Assembly: GCA_963779485.1 (NCBI GenBank)
Contig: CAVZYJ010000018.1
Coordinates: 1-64,000, forward strand
Length of the DNA stretch: 64,000 bases
Direction: 5' to 3'
Origin: CAVVJA01 sp963779485
GTDB taxonomy: Bacteria; Actinomycetota; Actinomycetes; Mycobacteriales; Jatrophihabitantaceae
Shown: positions 27,180-35,364 of the stretch, piece after piece
Layout: each line of letters starts with the position of its first letter
Position numbering within the stretch: the first letter of the stretch is position 1
Translations under genes and position numbers: made by a program
The notes under the pieces: generated by a model
Told to the model about the DNA's origin: nothing
Databases searched by the model: none
What the model saw: only the letters and a program-made list of their open reading frames with translations

Positions 27180-27731
27180 TCACCGCTCGCGCCTGTTCCA
27201 GCGTGCGTCCGAATCGAACTGCCAGTTCGGGTAGGTGGCTCGCAGGTATGGAATGTGTCTGATCCAGTCGTTCGGCGTCAGAGGAAGCACCGGCGCGAGC
27301 TGAATCGTTCCGTGGCGGCTAAAGCCCCATGAGAAGCCTTGAACCGGTGTCACCTGTCGCGCACCCGGCACAACCGGGCTGGCAGCCAGAAAGCTGTGCG
27401 CGATCCAATCCATCTCGTCGCGATGGGCGCGGCCGGGCGAGTCAAATAGCATCGGCTTGTAGCCGTAGTAGCAGTAGGGGACATCGACGTCCGGGAACAG
27501 GAAGTTCGGGTCCATCTCGTAGTCGACCGTGGCCGCATCGGTGGAACGGACGAGCTGAACCCAACCGAACATGGCCAGGTACCCGCCGCCCGCGTAGCGC
27601 ACCTTCGCTACGCAAACGGGGAACCCGAGATTGTCGTCGTTGCAGCCGAGGCTCGGCGGGTCGTCGTTCGCTCTGACCTCGACCTGCACCTGTCCCGATA
27701 TGGCGTGATGCGTGAACTCGAACTGCTCCAT
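27180..27731 (-). CDS. Hypothetical protein, 183 residues
   Basis: Starts MEQFEFTHHAISGQVQVEVR and is intact. It has several aromatic-rich segments (DVDVPYCYYGYKPMLF, GFSWGFSRHGTIQLAPVLPL) and ends DSDARWNRRER. No transmembrane helix or signal peptide is evident, and I do not recognise the family. A start at 27770 would add 13 residues; 27731 is preferred because the added residues are poor in conserved character. Divergent from the PRC-barrel gene. Confidence 0.55.
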   Translation of the reverse strand: MEQFEFTHHAISGQVQVEVRANDDPPSLGCNDDNLGFPVCVAKVRYAGGGYLAMFGWVQLVRSTDAATVDYEMDPNFLFPDVDVPYCYYGYKPMLFDSPGRAHRDEMDWIAHSFLAASPVVPGARQVTPVQGFSWGFSRHGTIQLAPVLPLTPNDWIRHIPYLRATYPNWQFDSDARWNRRER

Positions 27732-27933
27732 GCGCGCAAGATAGCGGTCGATCACGGTGCAAACGGCCACCGTCCGACCATGCCGCCGTCCGCACTCGGG
27801 TTGACACCGGAGCGGATGTCACGTTGGGGATGACCCACAGCGGGCCGTAGCGCAGCGAGTGCAGGGTGTAGATCACGCCGTCGGATGCTGGACAGGTGCG
27901 CGCTACAGTCCAACGAGACGAAGGGAGGCGGCT

Positions 27934-28548
27934 ATGGCCGGAGAGCAGTTCACGATCGGGGCCAGGGCAAGCTGCACGGATGGTCACTGCGGCGAGGTGC
28001 GCCGTCTGATCATCGACCCGGCCACTGAGACGGTCACCCATCTTGTCATCCAGCCGGGGCACCGGCAGGAGGCCGGGCGGCTTGTACCCGTGCACCTGGT
28101 CGAGACCACGGACGGGGAGATCAGGCTGCGCTGCACGCGCGCGGATTTTGACCAGCTCGACCACGCTGTGGAACGCGACATGGTCGAGGGTCCGGAATCG
28201 CCCCAGACATTCGCGGGTCCAGAGTCCCTCCAGATGGTCGGGCGCCAGGGCCGCATGACCGCCGGAGCGTTGAGGCACGCGACGGTCCTCGAAGACGTTA
28301 TTCCGGTGGGTGAGAAGGAGGTGGGGCCCGGGGACCAGGTCCACGCCGTCGATGGTGAGATCGGGCAGGTGCAGGGCTTCCTTGTCAACCCGAGCGATGG
28401 GCGGGTGACCCATGTGCTGCTCAAGGAGGGGCACCTGTGGGGGCGCAAGACAGTTGCCATCCCTATCAGCGCCGTGACCGGGGTCGACGCCGGAATCCGA
28501 GTCAACCTCACGAAGGAACAGGTAGGAGAACTGCCGACTGTGACCTAG
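27934..28548 (+). CDS. PRC-barrel domain protein
   Basis: 204 residues. Two PRC-barrel repeats: FTIGARASCTDGHCGEVRRL then DPATETVTHLVIQPG, and VGPGDQVHAVDGEIGQVQGF then GRVTHVLLKEGHLWGRKTVA. PRC barrels are small beta folds found in photosystem and RNA-processing proteins; the actinobacterial stand-alone forms have no assigned role. A strong AAGGGAGG site 6 bases before the ATG at 27934 decides the start. The stop overlaps the end of the TIR fragment on the other strand. Confidence 0.8.
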   Translation: MAGEQFTIGARASCTDGHCGEVRRLIIDPATETVTHLVIQPGHRQEAGRLVPVHLVETTDGEIRLRCTRADFDQLDHAVERDMVEGPESPQTFAGPESLQMVGRQGRMTAGALRHATVLEDVIPVGEKEVGPGDQVHAVDGEIGQVQGFLVNPSDGRVTHVLLKEGHLWGRKTVAIPISAVTGVDAGIRVNLTKEQVGELPTVT

Positions 28549-28796
28549 TGTCCCGGTAGCGCGTGCCGGGGGTCATGTCGTCCTGGCTGATCCAGTGTCG
28601 GCAACGGCTCCACGCTCTGGATGACGGACGGCAGCCACTTGTAGAGGGCGTCGGCCATCGCCTTGCTCCGCGTGCCGGAGTGGCTGAGGAAGACTTTCAC
28701 GGCGGCGGAGCGTACCCGAGGAAGGACAGCAACCTCGACGGCAAGCGCGCGCTGTAACCGTCCGGCTTTCGTGCCGGGCGCGGACAGGTCGGTCAT
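28545..28796 (-). pseudogene. Truncated TIR-domain fragment
   Basis: VKVFLSHSGTRSKAMADALY then KWLPSVIQSVEP is the first strand and helix of a TIR (TIR_2) domain; the family continues with the catalytic Glu strand, which is missing after about 30 residues. The frame opens at 28796 with a non-TIR stretch, and an internal GTG at 28700 is the likely original start. TIR domains of this kind cleave NAD in defence proteins. The remnant cannot be active. Confidence 0.55.
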
Positions 28797-29383
28797 CGGT
28801 CCTCCCCGGTGGTGGTCTGCCCGTCGCCGCCGAGCAGGCTTGCCGCGATGCTCAACACCGCGTTGACGAGCGCCAGCTGCAGGTGGTGGTCGCGGTGGCG
28901 CTTGTCGACGAGCGGCAGGGCGGCGAGCAGCCTCTCGCTTTCGACGGGATGCGCGGTTGCGGCGAGGAATGGGTGTGGTGCACTAGTCACGGGCTGGGGT
29001 CTCTGCTGCCGTTCGCCAAAATTCCCCAGAGTTGCTAGATCATCTTCCCCAGGTGGCGGGTTGAGGTTAGCGCTGTTGTGGTCGGTGTGTGGCGCCTCCG
29101 GTGGTTGGACGATGGCTGCGCCGGCGGGGATGACGACGCTGATGATCGCGAGCGGTTGTCGGCAGTGCGGCAGCGGTACTGTCCACCTGACGTGGGGACG
29201 TTGTCGGGGAACGCAGTCGGAACGGCGGGGACGGCGAGCGGGAGGACGTTATGGCCGACCTCGTCGTGGCGGTGCCGTTCACGCCAGGCTGCTTTGCGGC
29301 ACTCGACGTCGCAGAAGCGTTTGCGTGATGCCCGCCCGGTCGGGGCCGACTCGGAGTTCCGCATTGGGCGCAGGCGATCATGA
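28793..29383 (-). CDS. Zinc-finger hypothetical protein next to IS21 remnant, frame-disrupted
   Basis: The N-terminus reads IACAQCGTP ... RKRFCDVECRKAAWRERHRH, a CxxC/CxxxC zinc-binding pair. Further pieces are HNVLPLAVPAVPTAF, SANLNPPPGEDDLATLGNFG and a C-terminal SERLLAALPLVDKRHRDHHL then QLALVNAVLSIAASLLGG. About 190 residues if three indels are repaired. The stop overlaps the next ATG as ATGA. I do not recognise a function; the zinc pair resembles small recombination-associated proteins. Confidence 0.45.
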
Positions 29384-29545
29384 GGGCATCCCGGCGTTGA
29401 TCGCCTTCCGGAGCTGTTCGGTGCGTTGCTGGTGAGCGCGCATCCGATACGACGCCCGTCGATGGCGACGACGATGCCTCGGTGCAACAAGCGATCCAAC
29501 AAGCTCGCGGCGAGCATCGGGTCGCCTAGCCGTTTGCCCCAAGGT
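29384..29545 (-). pseudogene. C-terminal remnant of IS21 IstB ATPase
   Basis: AASLLDRLLHRGIVVAIDG and SYRMRAHQQRTEQLRKAI, in two frames, match the end of IstB helper ATPases (L-L-D-R-L-L-H-H ... S-Y-R-x-R). The ATP-binding region is absent. It is fused at about 29,545 to an IS256 remnant. Confidence 0.5.
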
Positions 29546-29865
29546 CCAAAATGCGCCGTCCTCGCTGTCGCCGACGTCGAAACCGAGCACTTCGCGGCGC
29601 CCGTCGGCGGCCACGCCGGTGGCGACCACGACGGCCTGGGAGACCACGCGATGGTCGACGCGGGCCTTGCAGTAAGTCGCGTCCAAGAACACATACCGGA
29701 ACGGCTGCTCGGCCAGCGACCGGTCCCGGAACGCGGCGACCTCGGCATCCAGCTCGGCGCAGATCCGCGACACCTCCGACTTGGTGATTTCGGTGTCGGC
29801 GCCCAACGCCTTGACCAGATCATCGACCTTGCGGGTCGAGGTGCCGTGCAGGCGCCCTTAGCAGC
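29546..29865 (-). pseudogene. Internal remnant of IS256-family transposase
   Basis: STRKVDDLVKALGADTEITK then SEVSRICAELDAEVAAFRDR, YVFLDATYCKARVDHRVV (first DDE Asp) and GFDVGDSEDGAFW. This is the start of the Mutator-type catalytic domain; both flanks of the gene are missing. An N-terminal IS256 piece lies separately at 34.1 kb. Confidence 0.65.
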
Positions 29866-30596
29866 GCGTCGCGCTGATCGCGCCATCACGTACGCCCCTG
29901 GACAAGGGCGGCTGCATGTAGCGATGTCACGGCAGTGGACGAGTCACGAGTTCAGGGCTCAGCGCCAAGAACTAGGCCGGATAGGAGCCCATTATCCCAT
30001 AACAGTACGAGCGAACGCGGCAGAGCCGGGGATCGCCCTGGAATCCTTGTGGGACTGGGCCGCGGAAGTCGAAGAGATCAAGCATTTCGATCCCAAGGCC
30101 GAGCGACCAAATCTCTAAATCTCTTGCGGTTCCAGCTCAGCAGTCTCGGTTAGCAAGCGAAGATTCGGGCGGCCAGTTGCGTGCAGCTCCTCGGCGTGCT
30201 GAAGCTCCTTGTTGTCATCTCCGTGGTCGGGAGTGCTGCCGACCATCTTGCGCAGCTTGCAGACCGGCTAGCTCCAGTCGAAGTGGCTTGCCCACTCGGT
30301 GCGGGTTTGCTGCCACAGGGGCGTAGGCGAATTCGATAACGGCATGGCCATCTTGTCGGCAGCGTCCGCAGATTCCACTTGCCGGGCACCGCGGTGTCCC
30401 GTGACCGGTATGTAGCCGGCTGGGCGTGCTTGGCCGGCGCATCGTGCACACGGAGGTGGCACACGGTGGCGGGTACTTGTGTCGCGTGTACGGAGGTGGT
30501 GTCGAGATCAGCGGCCGGGTTTCTGTCGGTGAGGGAGTCCGGCCACAGCTCGCAACGACCGACGCCGCGAGCCTGCAGTGGCTCCGTTCCTCGAGT
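29866..30596. other. Stretch without a recognised gene
   Basis: A plus-strand frame ending ALESLWDWAAEVEEIKHFD at about 30,118 may be a gene end, but I do not recognise it. The remainder resembles the degenerate upstream flank of the attachment modules (GCATCGTGCA ... GGAGGTGG near 30,437). Confidence 0.35.
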
Positions 30597-30615
30597 CGCG
30601 GGATACGCGCGGGAT
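30597..30615 (+). repeat. 19-bp arm motif, copy 2 left
   Basis: CGCGGGATACGCGCGGGAT, ending 71 bases before tRNA fragment 2, the same spacing as in copies 1 and 3. Confidence 0.75.
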
Positions 30616-30686
30616 CGGAGTGAGTTTCAAGATCACGTCAGAGGCTTCCAGCCCAATGAACACGGGACCTCTGCAGTTTGCCACGC

Positions 30687-30742
30687 GACGGTCTATAAAA
30701 CCGTCGGCTCAGCCTACGTTGGTTCGAACCCAACACCCGCCA
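30687..30742 (+). repeat. tRNA-Tyr 3'-half repeat, copy 2
   Basis: 56 bases as in copy 1, differing in the anticodon loop (CTATAAA). That anticodon would be ATA, so even if a 5' half existed it would not be a normal tRNA-Tyr. Flanks upstream and downstream resemble the other copies until an IS6 element interrupts at about 30,930. Confidence 0.75.
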
Positions 30743-30929
30743 CCGAGAAATCACAATAATATATGGAGAAACTCGATCAATACGATCGAGTCACACATCC
30801 AAAAGGGCGCGGTCTGCCGGACCGTCGTCTTTCGTACATGCGGACGAGTGACGGTGAGGTTTGCCGGACATATCCCAGACAGACCCGTCCAAAAGGTCAG
30901 ATCGCTCGCCGGCTGGTTTGCTGCTGAGG

Positions 30930-31733
30930 CTCTGTTGCGTTGGGCGATCGTCGCCCCGCTGGGAGACTGTCGGGGTGGTCAGTTCGGGGTCTGCGTTGTC
31001 TTCACCACCTGCCGGCTATCGGTTCCCGCGTGAGGTGATCGCGGTCGCGGTGCGCTGGTATCTGCGCTATGGCTTGTCCTACCGCGATGTGGAGGAGTTG
31101 CTGGCCGAGCGCGGCATCGACGTCGACCACGTCACTATCTACCGGTGGGTGCAGACGTTCACGGCGGAGTTCATCGATGCGGCCCGTCCGGCCCGGCACG
31201 CGAGTGGTGACCGGTGGTTCGTCCACGAAACCTATGTCAAGGTGGCCGGTCGCTGGATCTATCTGTATCGCGTCGATCAGAACGGCCTGGTCATCGACGT
31301 GCTGGTCTCTGCGCGCCGCAACGCCGAGGCAGCACGGCAGTTCTTCGCTCGCCCGCTGCGTACTGGATCGTAGCCGGTGGAGGTGACCACGGACCGGGCG
31401 CCGGTCTATCTGCGGGTGCTCGACGAGGCGGTGCCGACGGCGCAGCACATCACCGAGCGGTACGCCAACAACGTGGTTGAGACGGATCACGGTCGGCTGA
31501 AGGCCCGGCTACGGCCGATGCGTGGACTGAAACGCCTCGCCTCCGCCCGTACCGTCGCGACCGGGCACGCGTTCGTGCAGAACCTGCGCCGCGGCCACTA
31601 CGCGATTACCACCGACCTGCCCGTCCATGATCGTGTCCGCGTCGCCTTCGACGAACTCGCACACCACCTCTGATCCGTATCTCGGCTCGTACGGTGATCT
31701 TGGCCGTCGCTCCGATTAGTTAACGCAACAATG
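30930..31733 (+). mobile_element. IS6-family insertion sequence, inactivated
   Basis: Left end near GCTCTGTTGCGTT and right end TAACGCAACAATGCC form imperfect inverted repeats around one transposase gene, about 0.8 kb. It has landed in the downstream flank of attachment copy 2, removing the right arm motif. Confidence 0.65.
30972..31673 (+). pseudogene. IS6-family transposase with in-frame amber and altered DDE residue
   Basis: FPREVIAVAVRWYLRYGLSY, RDVEELLAERGIDVDHVTIY RWVQTF, then RWFVHETYVKVAGRW, where other IS6 transposases have Asp in W-F-V-D-E-T. The second Asp region VTTDRAPVY and the Glu helix ERYANNVVETDHGRLKARLR follow. A TAG stands between GS and PVEV, exactly where the 54-kb copy has Ser (TCG). 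So the first catalytic Asp is His and the gene is split by a nonsense codon in the same frame. The tail GHYAITTDLPVHDRVRVAFD is intact. Confidence 0.8.
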
Positions 31734-31828
31734 CCGGAAGATCGATTCCGAATTCTTGGCGAGCCGTCTGGCTGGGCTGAGGAAGAGGGATTGGATTGGA
31801 ATCATTGCCCCCGGGCCTGCTCGGCCCG

Positions 31829-32165
31829 TTAGGCCTGCCAGATGTGGTAGAGCGCGTTGTCGCTGCCGCGCACGAATGCCTCGAGGCGGCCGTCGGCGTT
31901 CTTCCCGACGGCGATGTTGCTGGTCAGCACACCGCCGAGACCGGCCCAACCGGACCAGTTGCCGTTCGGTGCGGTCTGCCAAATGTGGTAGAGCGCGTTG
32001 TCGCTGCCGCGCACGAATGCTTCTAGTCGGCCGTCGGCGTTCGACGCGACGACCGGATCCGAGCTGAGCACACCGCCGAGACCGGCCCAACCGGCCCAGT
32101 TGCCGTTCGGTGCGGTCTGCCAAATGTGGTAGAGCGCGTTGTCGCTGCCGCGCACGAATGTCCCG
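31829..32165 (-). pseudogene. PLL/tectonin-like lectin repeats, C-terminal fragment
   Basis: Three copies of a 48-residue unit, GRLEAFVRGSDNALYHIWQ followed by TAPNGNWSGWAGLGG, end with a stop at 31829. At the DNA level the unit recurs at about 140-base spacing. This is the beta-propeller repeat of PLL-type lectins and related secreted sugar-binding proteins. The 5' part is cut off at the border of the neighbouring IS3 element. Confidence 0.65.
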
Positions 32166-32167
32166 TG

Positions 32168-33163
32168 TCAAGAATGTGGCAGGGTTCGAACGATTTCAAA
32201 GTTGGGTTCGGTCGGGTCGGCGATGCCGAGGTGAACGTCGAGGGGCCGGTGCCAGCTCAGTGCTTCGTGCGGTCGTGTCTGGTTGAACTCGAGCCGGTAT
32301 TGCTCGGCGTGGGTCCACAGTTCGGTGACGTCGTCGATGTCTTCGAGGTAGAGCCGCTCGTACTTCAGCGATCCGAAGGCACGCTCGCGTACCCCGTTCT
32401 GGCCGGGTGATCTTGCCTTGGTACGCACGTGGGTGAGCTCGGGATGATCGTCGATGAACTTGGCGAAGCGGGCCGAGCGGAACGGACCGCCGTTGTCGGT
32501 GACCAGCGTAATGGGGCGGATCTCGCCGGTGGCCTGATCGACGAGCTGCTGGGCCAGCGGGCACTGCGCGGTCCGCTCGGCCTCAACCACGGCCAGTTCG
32601 ACCGCGGCGATCGCGTCGTGCTGGTTCGCGGTCGCGGACAGGTGCCACCCGAACTCGTACTTGCTCCAGTAGTCGGCGACGCCGGCGAAGCGCCAGGTGC
32701 CGCCGCGGTTGGTCTGGAACTCGGAGAAGTCCAGCTGCCACACCATATTCGGGCTGGTCGGCGGAACCAGGAATGCCGCGCGCCGGGCGGCGGCCCCAAG
32801 CCTGCGCTCACGCTGATACGCCGCGGTCTCGGTGAGCAAGCCGCGGCGACGCATCACCCGTAGCACCGTCGAGGCCGAGACGGACTCGCCGTCGTAGCGG
32901 GTCATCGCCCACACCTTGCGATGCCCCCACGCGGTGTGTTTCTCGGCGTGCTTGACCACGGTCGGCTCGACTCGCTCAGCGACCGGTGCCGGCCACGGCC
33001 CCTTGGCCGGCCAACCGGCCCGGGCACGGGCCTGCCAGCGGCGCCAGGTCCGCTCGGGCATGTCGATCAGGCGGCAGAACCTCGCGGTCGACATGCCCGC
33101 TTCGGCGCGGATCACCTCGAGGTCCTCGAAGGGCCCAGGCGGTACTCCGCCGACTTCTTCCAC
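32168..33163 (-). CDS. IS3-family OrfB transposase
   Basis: 331 residues. A helix-turn-helix-like start (STARFCRLIDMPERTWRRWQ) is followed by the DDE core: MVWQLDFSEFQTNRGG (Asp), PITLVTDNGGPFRSARFAKF (Asp) and SPGQNGVRERAFGSLKYERL (Glu), then NQTRPHEALSWHRPLDVH. All catalytic residues are present. The N-terminus overlaps orfA in a different frame, so a programmed -1 shift is expected. The stop codon is made by the terminal TGTCAA itself. Confidence 0.85.
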   Translation of the reverse strand: MEEVGGVPPGPFEDLEVIRAEAGMSTARFCRLIDMPERTWRRWQARARAGWPAKGPWPAPVAERVEPTVVKHAEKHTAWGHRKVWAMTRYDGESVSASTVLRVMRRRGLLTETAAYQRERRLGAAARRAAFLVPPTSPNMVWQLDFSEFQTNRGGTWRFAGVADYWSKYEFGWHLSATANQHDAIAAVELAVVEAERTAQCPLAQQLVDQATGEIRPITLVTDNGGPFRSARFAKFIDDHPELTHVRTKARSPGQNGVRERAFGSLKYERLYLEDIDDVTELWTHAEQYRLEFNQTRPHEALSWHRPLDVHLGIADPTEPNFEIVRTLPHS

Positions 33164-33432
33164 ACGCGCAGCTCGACGTGGGCCTCACCGAGGGCCGCCT
33201 TGAGGTCTTCGACCTCCTCGAGCAGCGCCCGCTCGGCAGCGTTCGGGCCGCCCTTACCGCCGGCCTCGATCGCGACAGCCCCGCCGTCAAGGAACTGCCG
33301 CTTCCAGTTACCCACCGTCGTCTCGGAGACCTTCACGCGCCGGGCAGCTTCTGCACAGGTCAGTTCACCAGCCAAGATCGACAACACGACCCGGACCTTG
33401 TCAGCCGCGGCGATCGCGGGCGGTCGAGACAT
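33112..33432 (-). CDS. IS3-family OrfA
   Basis: 106 residues from MSRPPAIAAADKVRVVLSIL. The helix-turn-helix is ELTCAEAARRVKVSETTVGN with WKRQFLDGG, followed by a coiled coil ALLEEVEDLKAALGEAHVEL. It ends 52 bases inside orfB. It binds the element ends and supplies the N-terminus of an OrfAB fusion. Confidence 0.85.
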   Translation of the reverse strand: MSRPPAIAAADKVRVVLSILAGELTCAEAARRVKVSETTVGNWKRQFLDGGAVAIEAGGKGGPNAAERALLEEVEDLKAALGEAHVELRVWKKSAEYRLGPSRTSR

Positions 33433-33568
33433 GATCAGACTCCTTCGCATCAAGGTCAACTATCGACCCCTGCCAGGAACCTTGGCGCGGAACATACGAA
33501 CGATGACAACCCCGCAAGTGCTCAATCTTCACCTGCCGAAAGTGTTCAAATTTCGGATGCCGTTGACA

Positions 33569-34118
33569 GGCGCCGCGCGGTCTATCGCACGAACGGTGTT
33601 TCCGGCGGTTTCCATTAGTAGGTCTCGGCTCCGGAGAAGCGGTCGCCGATGGTGATCGAGAACGTGTTCAGCGCCGGTTTCGTGCGCCGTGAGGCGCTGT
33701 TGTTTGAGTGGGGGTGAGAGTCCGGCACCGTCGGGGCGTCGCAGCGCTCTGGCGTAGCTGGGAGCAGACATTCCCCGCGTCCTCCTTCCCGGAAGGCCAC
33801 GAGCGGTTCAGGAGTTCCCCACCAGCACACCAGCGGGTGCGCACCGCACCCCCGGGCCATATCCGCCAGATTTGACCCGGTGAGCACATCAAGGAGCTTT
33901 ACGACACCGGTTCCTCGCGTACGCCTTTCCGTCTGGCCAACCGGACCGCACCGTCTGGCAGTACCAGCACGTTCCGGCCTCGTCGAGGCTCTTCCCACCC
34001 TCCCCGGCATCTCCGGGATCAGGCTGCCTCCAGCTTCAGCGGCCCGTTACGACAAGCCGCCGGTGATGGTCTCTCACCTCCACATGATCGATCAGGACCT
34101 CGTGGCGAACTATCCCAG
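33569..34118. other. Stretch without a recognised gene
   Basis: A minus-strand frame ends FSITIGDRFSGAETY at about 33,615 and looks like a gene end, but the family is not recognised. Frames through the rest of the interval look like shadows. Confidence 0.3.
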
Positions 34119-34310
34119 GTGCGCGGTCATTTCTTCTTGCAGCGCCGCCTCGATCACGGTCTTGGTCAACTGTTTGAGCAGCCCGCCCCGCCCGGTCAGG
34201 GACAACCACTTCTCCGGGCTTGACGAACCAGCTCGGCCGCTACCTGCTGCTCAGCCGACTGTTCGGCGCGTTCCTTCTTCGCTGCCACATCCGGCAGTGT
34301 CGGGGTCATC
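34119..34310 (-). pseudogene. N-terminal remnant of IS256-family transposase
   Basis: MTPTLPDVAAKKERAEQSAE, ELVRQARRSGLSLTGRGGLL and KQLTKTVIEAALQEEMTAHL are the first 64 residues of a Mutator-type transposase. The frame ends in unrelated sequence at 34,119. It may be the missing front of the remnant at 29.6 kb, now on the far side of an attachment module. Confidence 0.6.
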
Positions 34311-34357
34311 TCCGCACCTTCCCGCCAGCCCCCACCGGCCGGCTCCCGGTGTCGGGT

Positions 34358-35364
34358 TCATTGGATCGAGTCGTACGCCATGGATCCCTCTCGCACCTGG
34401 AACAGGATCTCATCGAGCAGTCGGAAGACGGCGAGGGTGTGGTCGACAGTGTGGTCGGGGTCTTGGAGCGCTCCCGCGTCGATGCATTTGATGACCTCGC
34501 TGAGCATGGGAACGTACCCGTTGCCTGGTTCCGCGAAGTCGAGAGTTTGAGGCTGCTCAAGCTCATCGGGCGTGGTGCCGGTGTGGATCTCGAGTCGGCG
34601 CACGCCCCAGAAGTACAGGGGGATGTCGATCCAGCCGTTTGTTCCGCTTACGGACGCGGCGAGGTCGTGGAACTCGATCATCGAGCTGGCTCCGTGGGCG
34701 AATCGGCCATCCTGGTAGTCGAACGTGAAGTGCTCGGACAGATCCAGACCGTCGTCACGAACGGTTCCTCGAGCGTTCACGGAGTCGGGGGTGCCCAGGA
34801 GGGCGTGTGCGAGAGTGACGGGATAGATTCCCTGGTCTAGGAGCGCTCCGGGGCTAGCGGTCATGTCCCAGCGGCTGCCGCCCGCTGGTAGCGGCGCTCC
34901 GAACGATGACCGGACGCTGCGCACTTCACCGATTCGACCTAAGTCGATCTCGGAGCGTAGTCGTCGGAAGCCGGGAGTGAATTTCATCCACATGGCTTCC
35001 ATGAGGAAGACGCCGCGCTTGGTGGCGAGGCGGAACAGTTCTTGGACCTCGTCGGTGTTCATCGCCATCGGTTTTTCGACTAGGACGTGTTTGCCTGCAG
35101 CGAGTGCGTCGCGCGTCATCGAATGGTGGGCGGCAAAGGGGGTTGCCAGGTAGATGACGTCAATCGAGTCGCTTGCGAGGATCGATGCGTAGTCGCTCTT
35201 CGATTCGGGGATGTCGAACTCTTCGGCGAAGCGTCGTGCTTTTCCGGGGTTTCGGCTGTGCACCACGGCGGGGACAGGCCGGCGCATCGGCGCAGGTCGG
35301 GCACGATGGAACGGGATATCTGCCCAGTTCCTATGATCGCCCACCGTTGCGGTGAGGCGGTCAT
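34358..35364 (-). CDS. Gfo/Idh/MocA family oxidoreductase, one frameshift near the N-terminus
   Basis: The N-terminal Rossmann strand, MTASPQRWAIIGTGQISRSI, lies in a different frame from the rest, joined near 35,285. Then come VIYLATPFAAHHSMTRDALA, AGKHVLVEKPMAMNTDEVQE (the E-K-P motif), FLMEAMWMKFTPGF and DQGIYPVTLAHALLG. These are the NAD(P)-binding and catalytic features of sugar dehydrogenases of the trans-1,2-dihydrobenzene-diol/D-xylose type, about 335 residues. The ATG at 35364 overlaps the stop of the GH1 gene (ATGA). It likely oxidises a sugar released by that glycosidase. Confidence 0.8.

Larger units (their letters stand above)
32166..33568 (-). mobile_element. IS3-family insertion sequence, apparently intact
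   Basis: The ends are TGTCAAGAATG (32,166) and, on the other strand, TGTCAACGGCA (33,568). Inside are overlapping orfA and orfB on the minus strand with full-length frames, 1,403 bp in total. I see no target duplication. The sequences on the two sides do not rejoin into one gene, so the locus has been rearranged since insertion. Confidence 0.7.

Noticed and set aside
31371..31373. Programmed stop-codon readthrough or recoding in the IS6 gene
   Set aside because: The codon replaces a Ser found in a related copy, and the first catalytic residue is also changed, so simple decay is more likely.
33615..34010. Group II intron or reverse transcriptase remnant
   Set aside because: I looked for the domain V hairpin and the Y-A-D-D motif and found neither.
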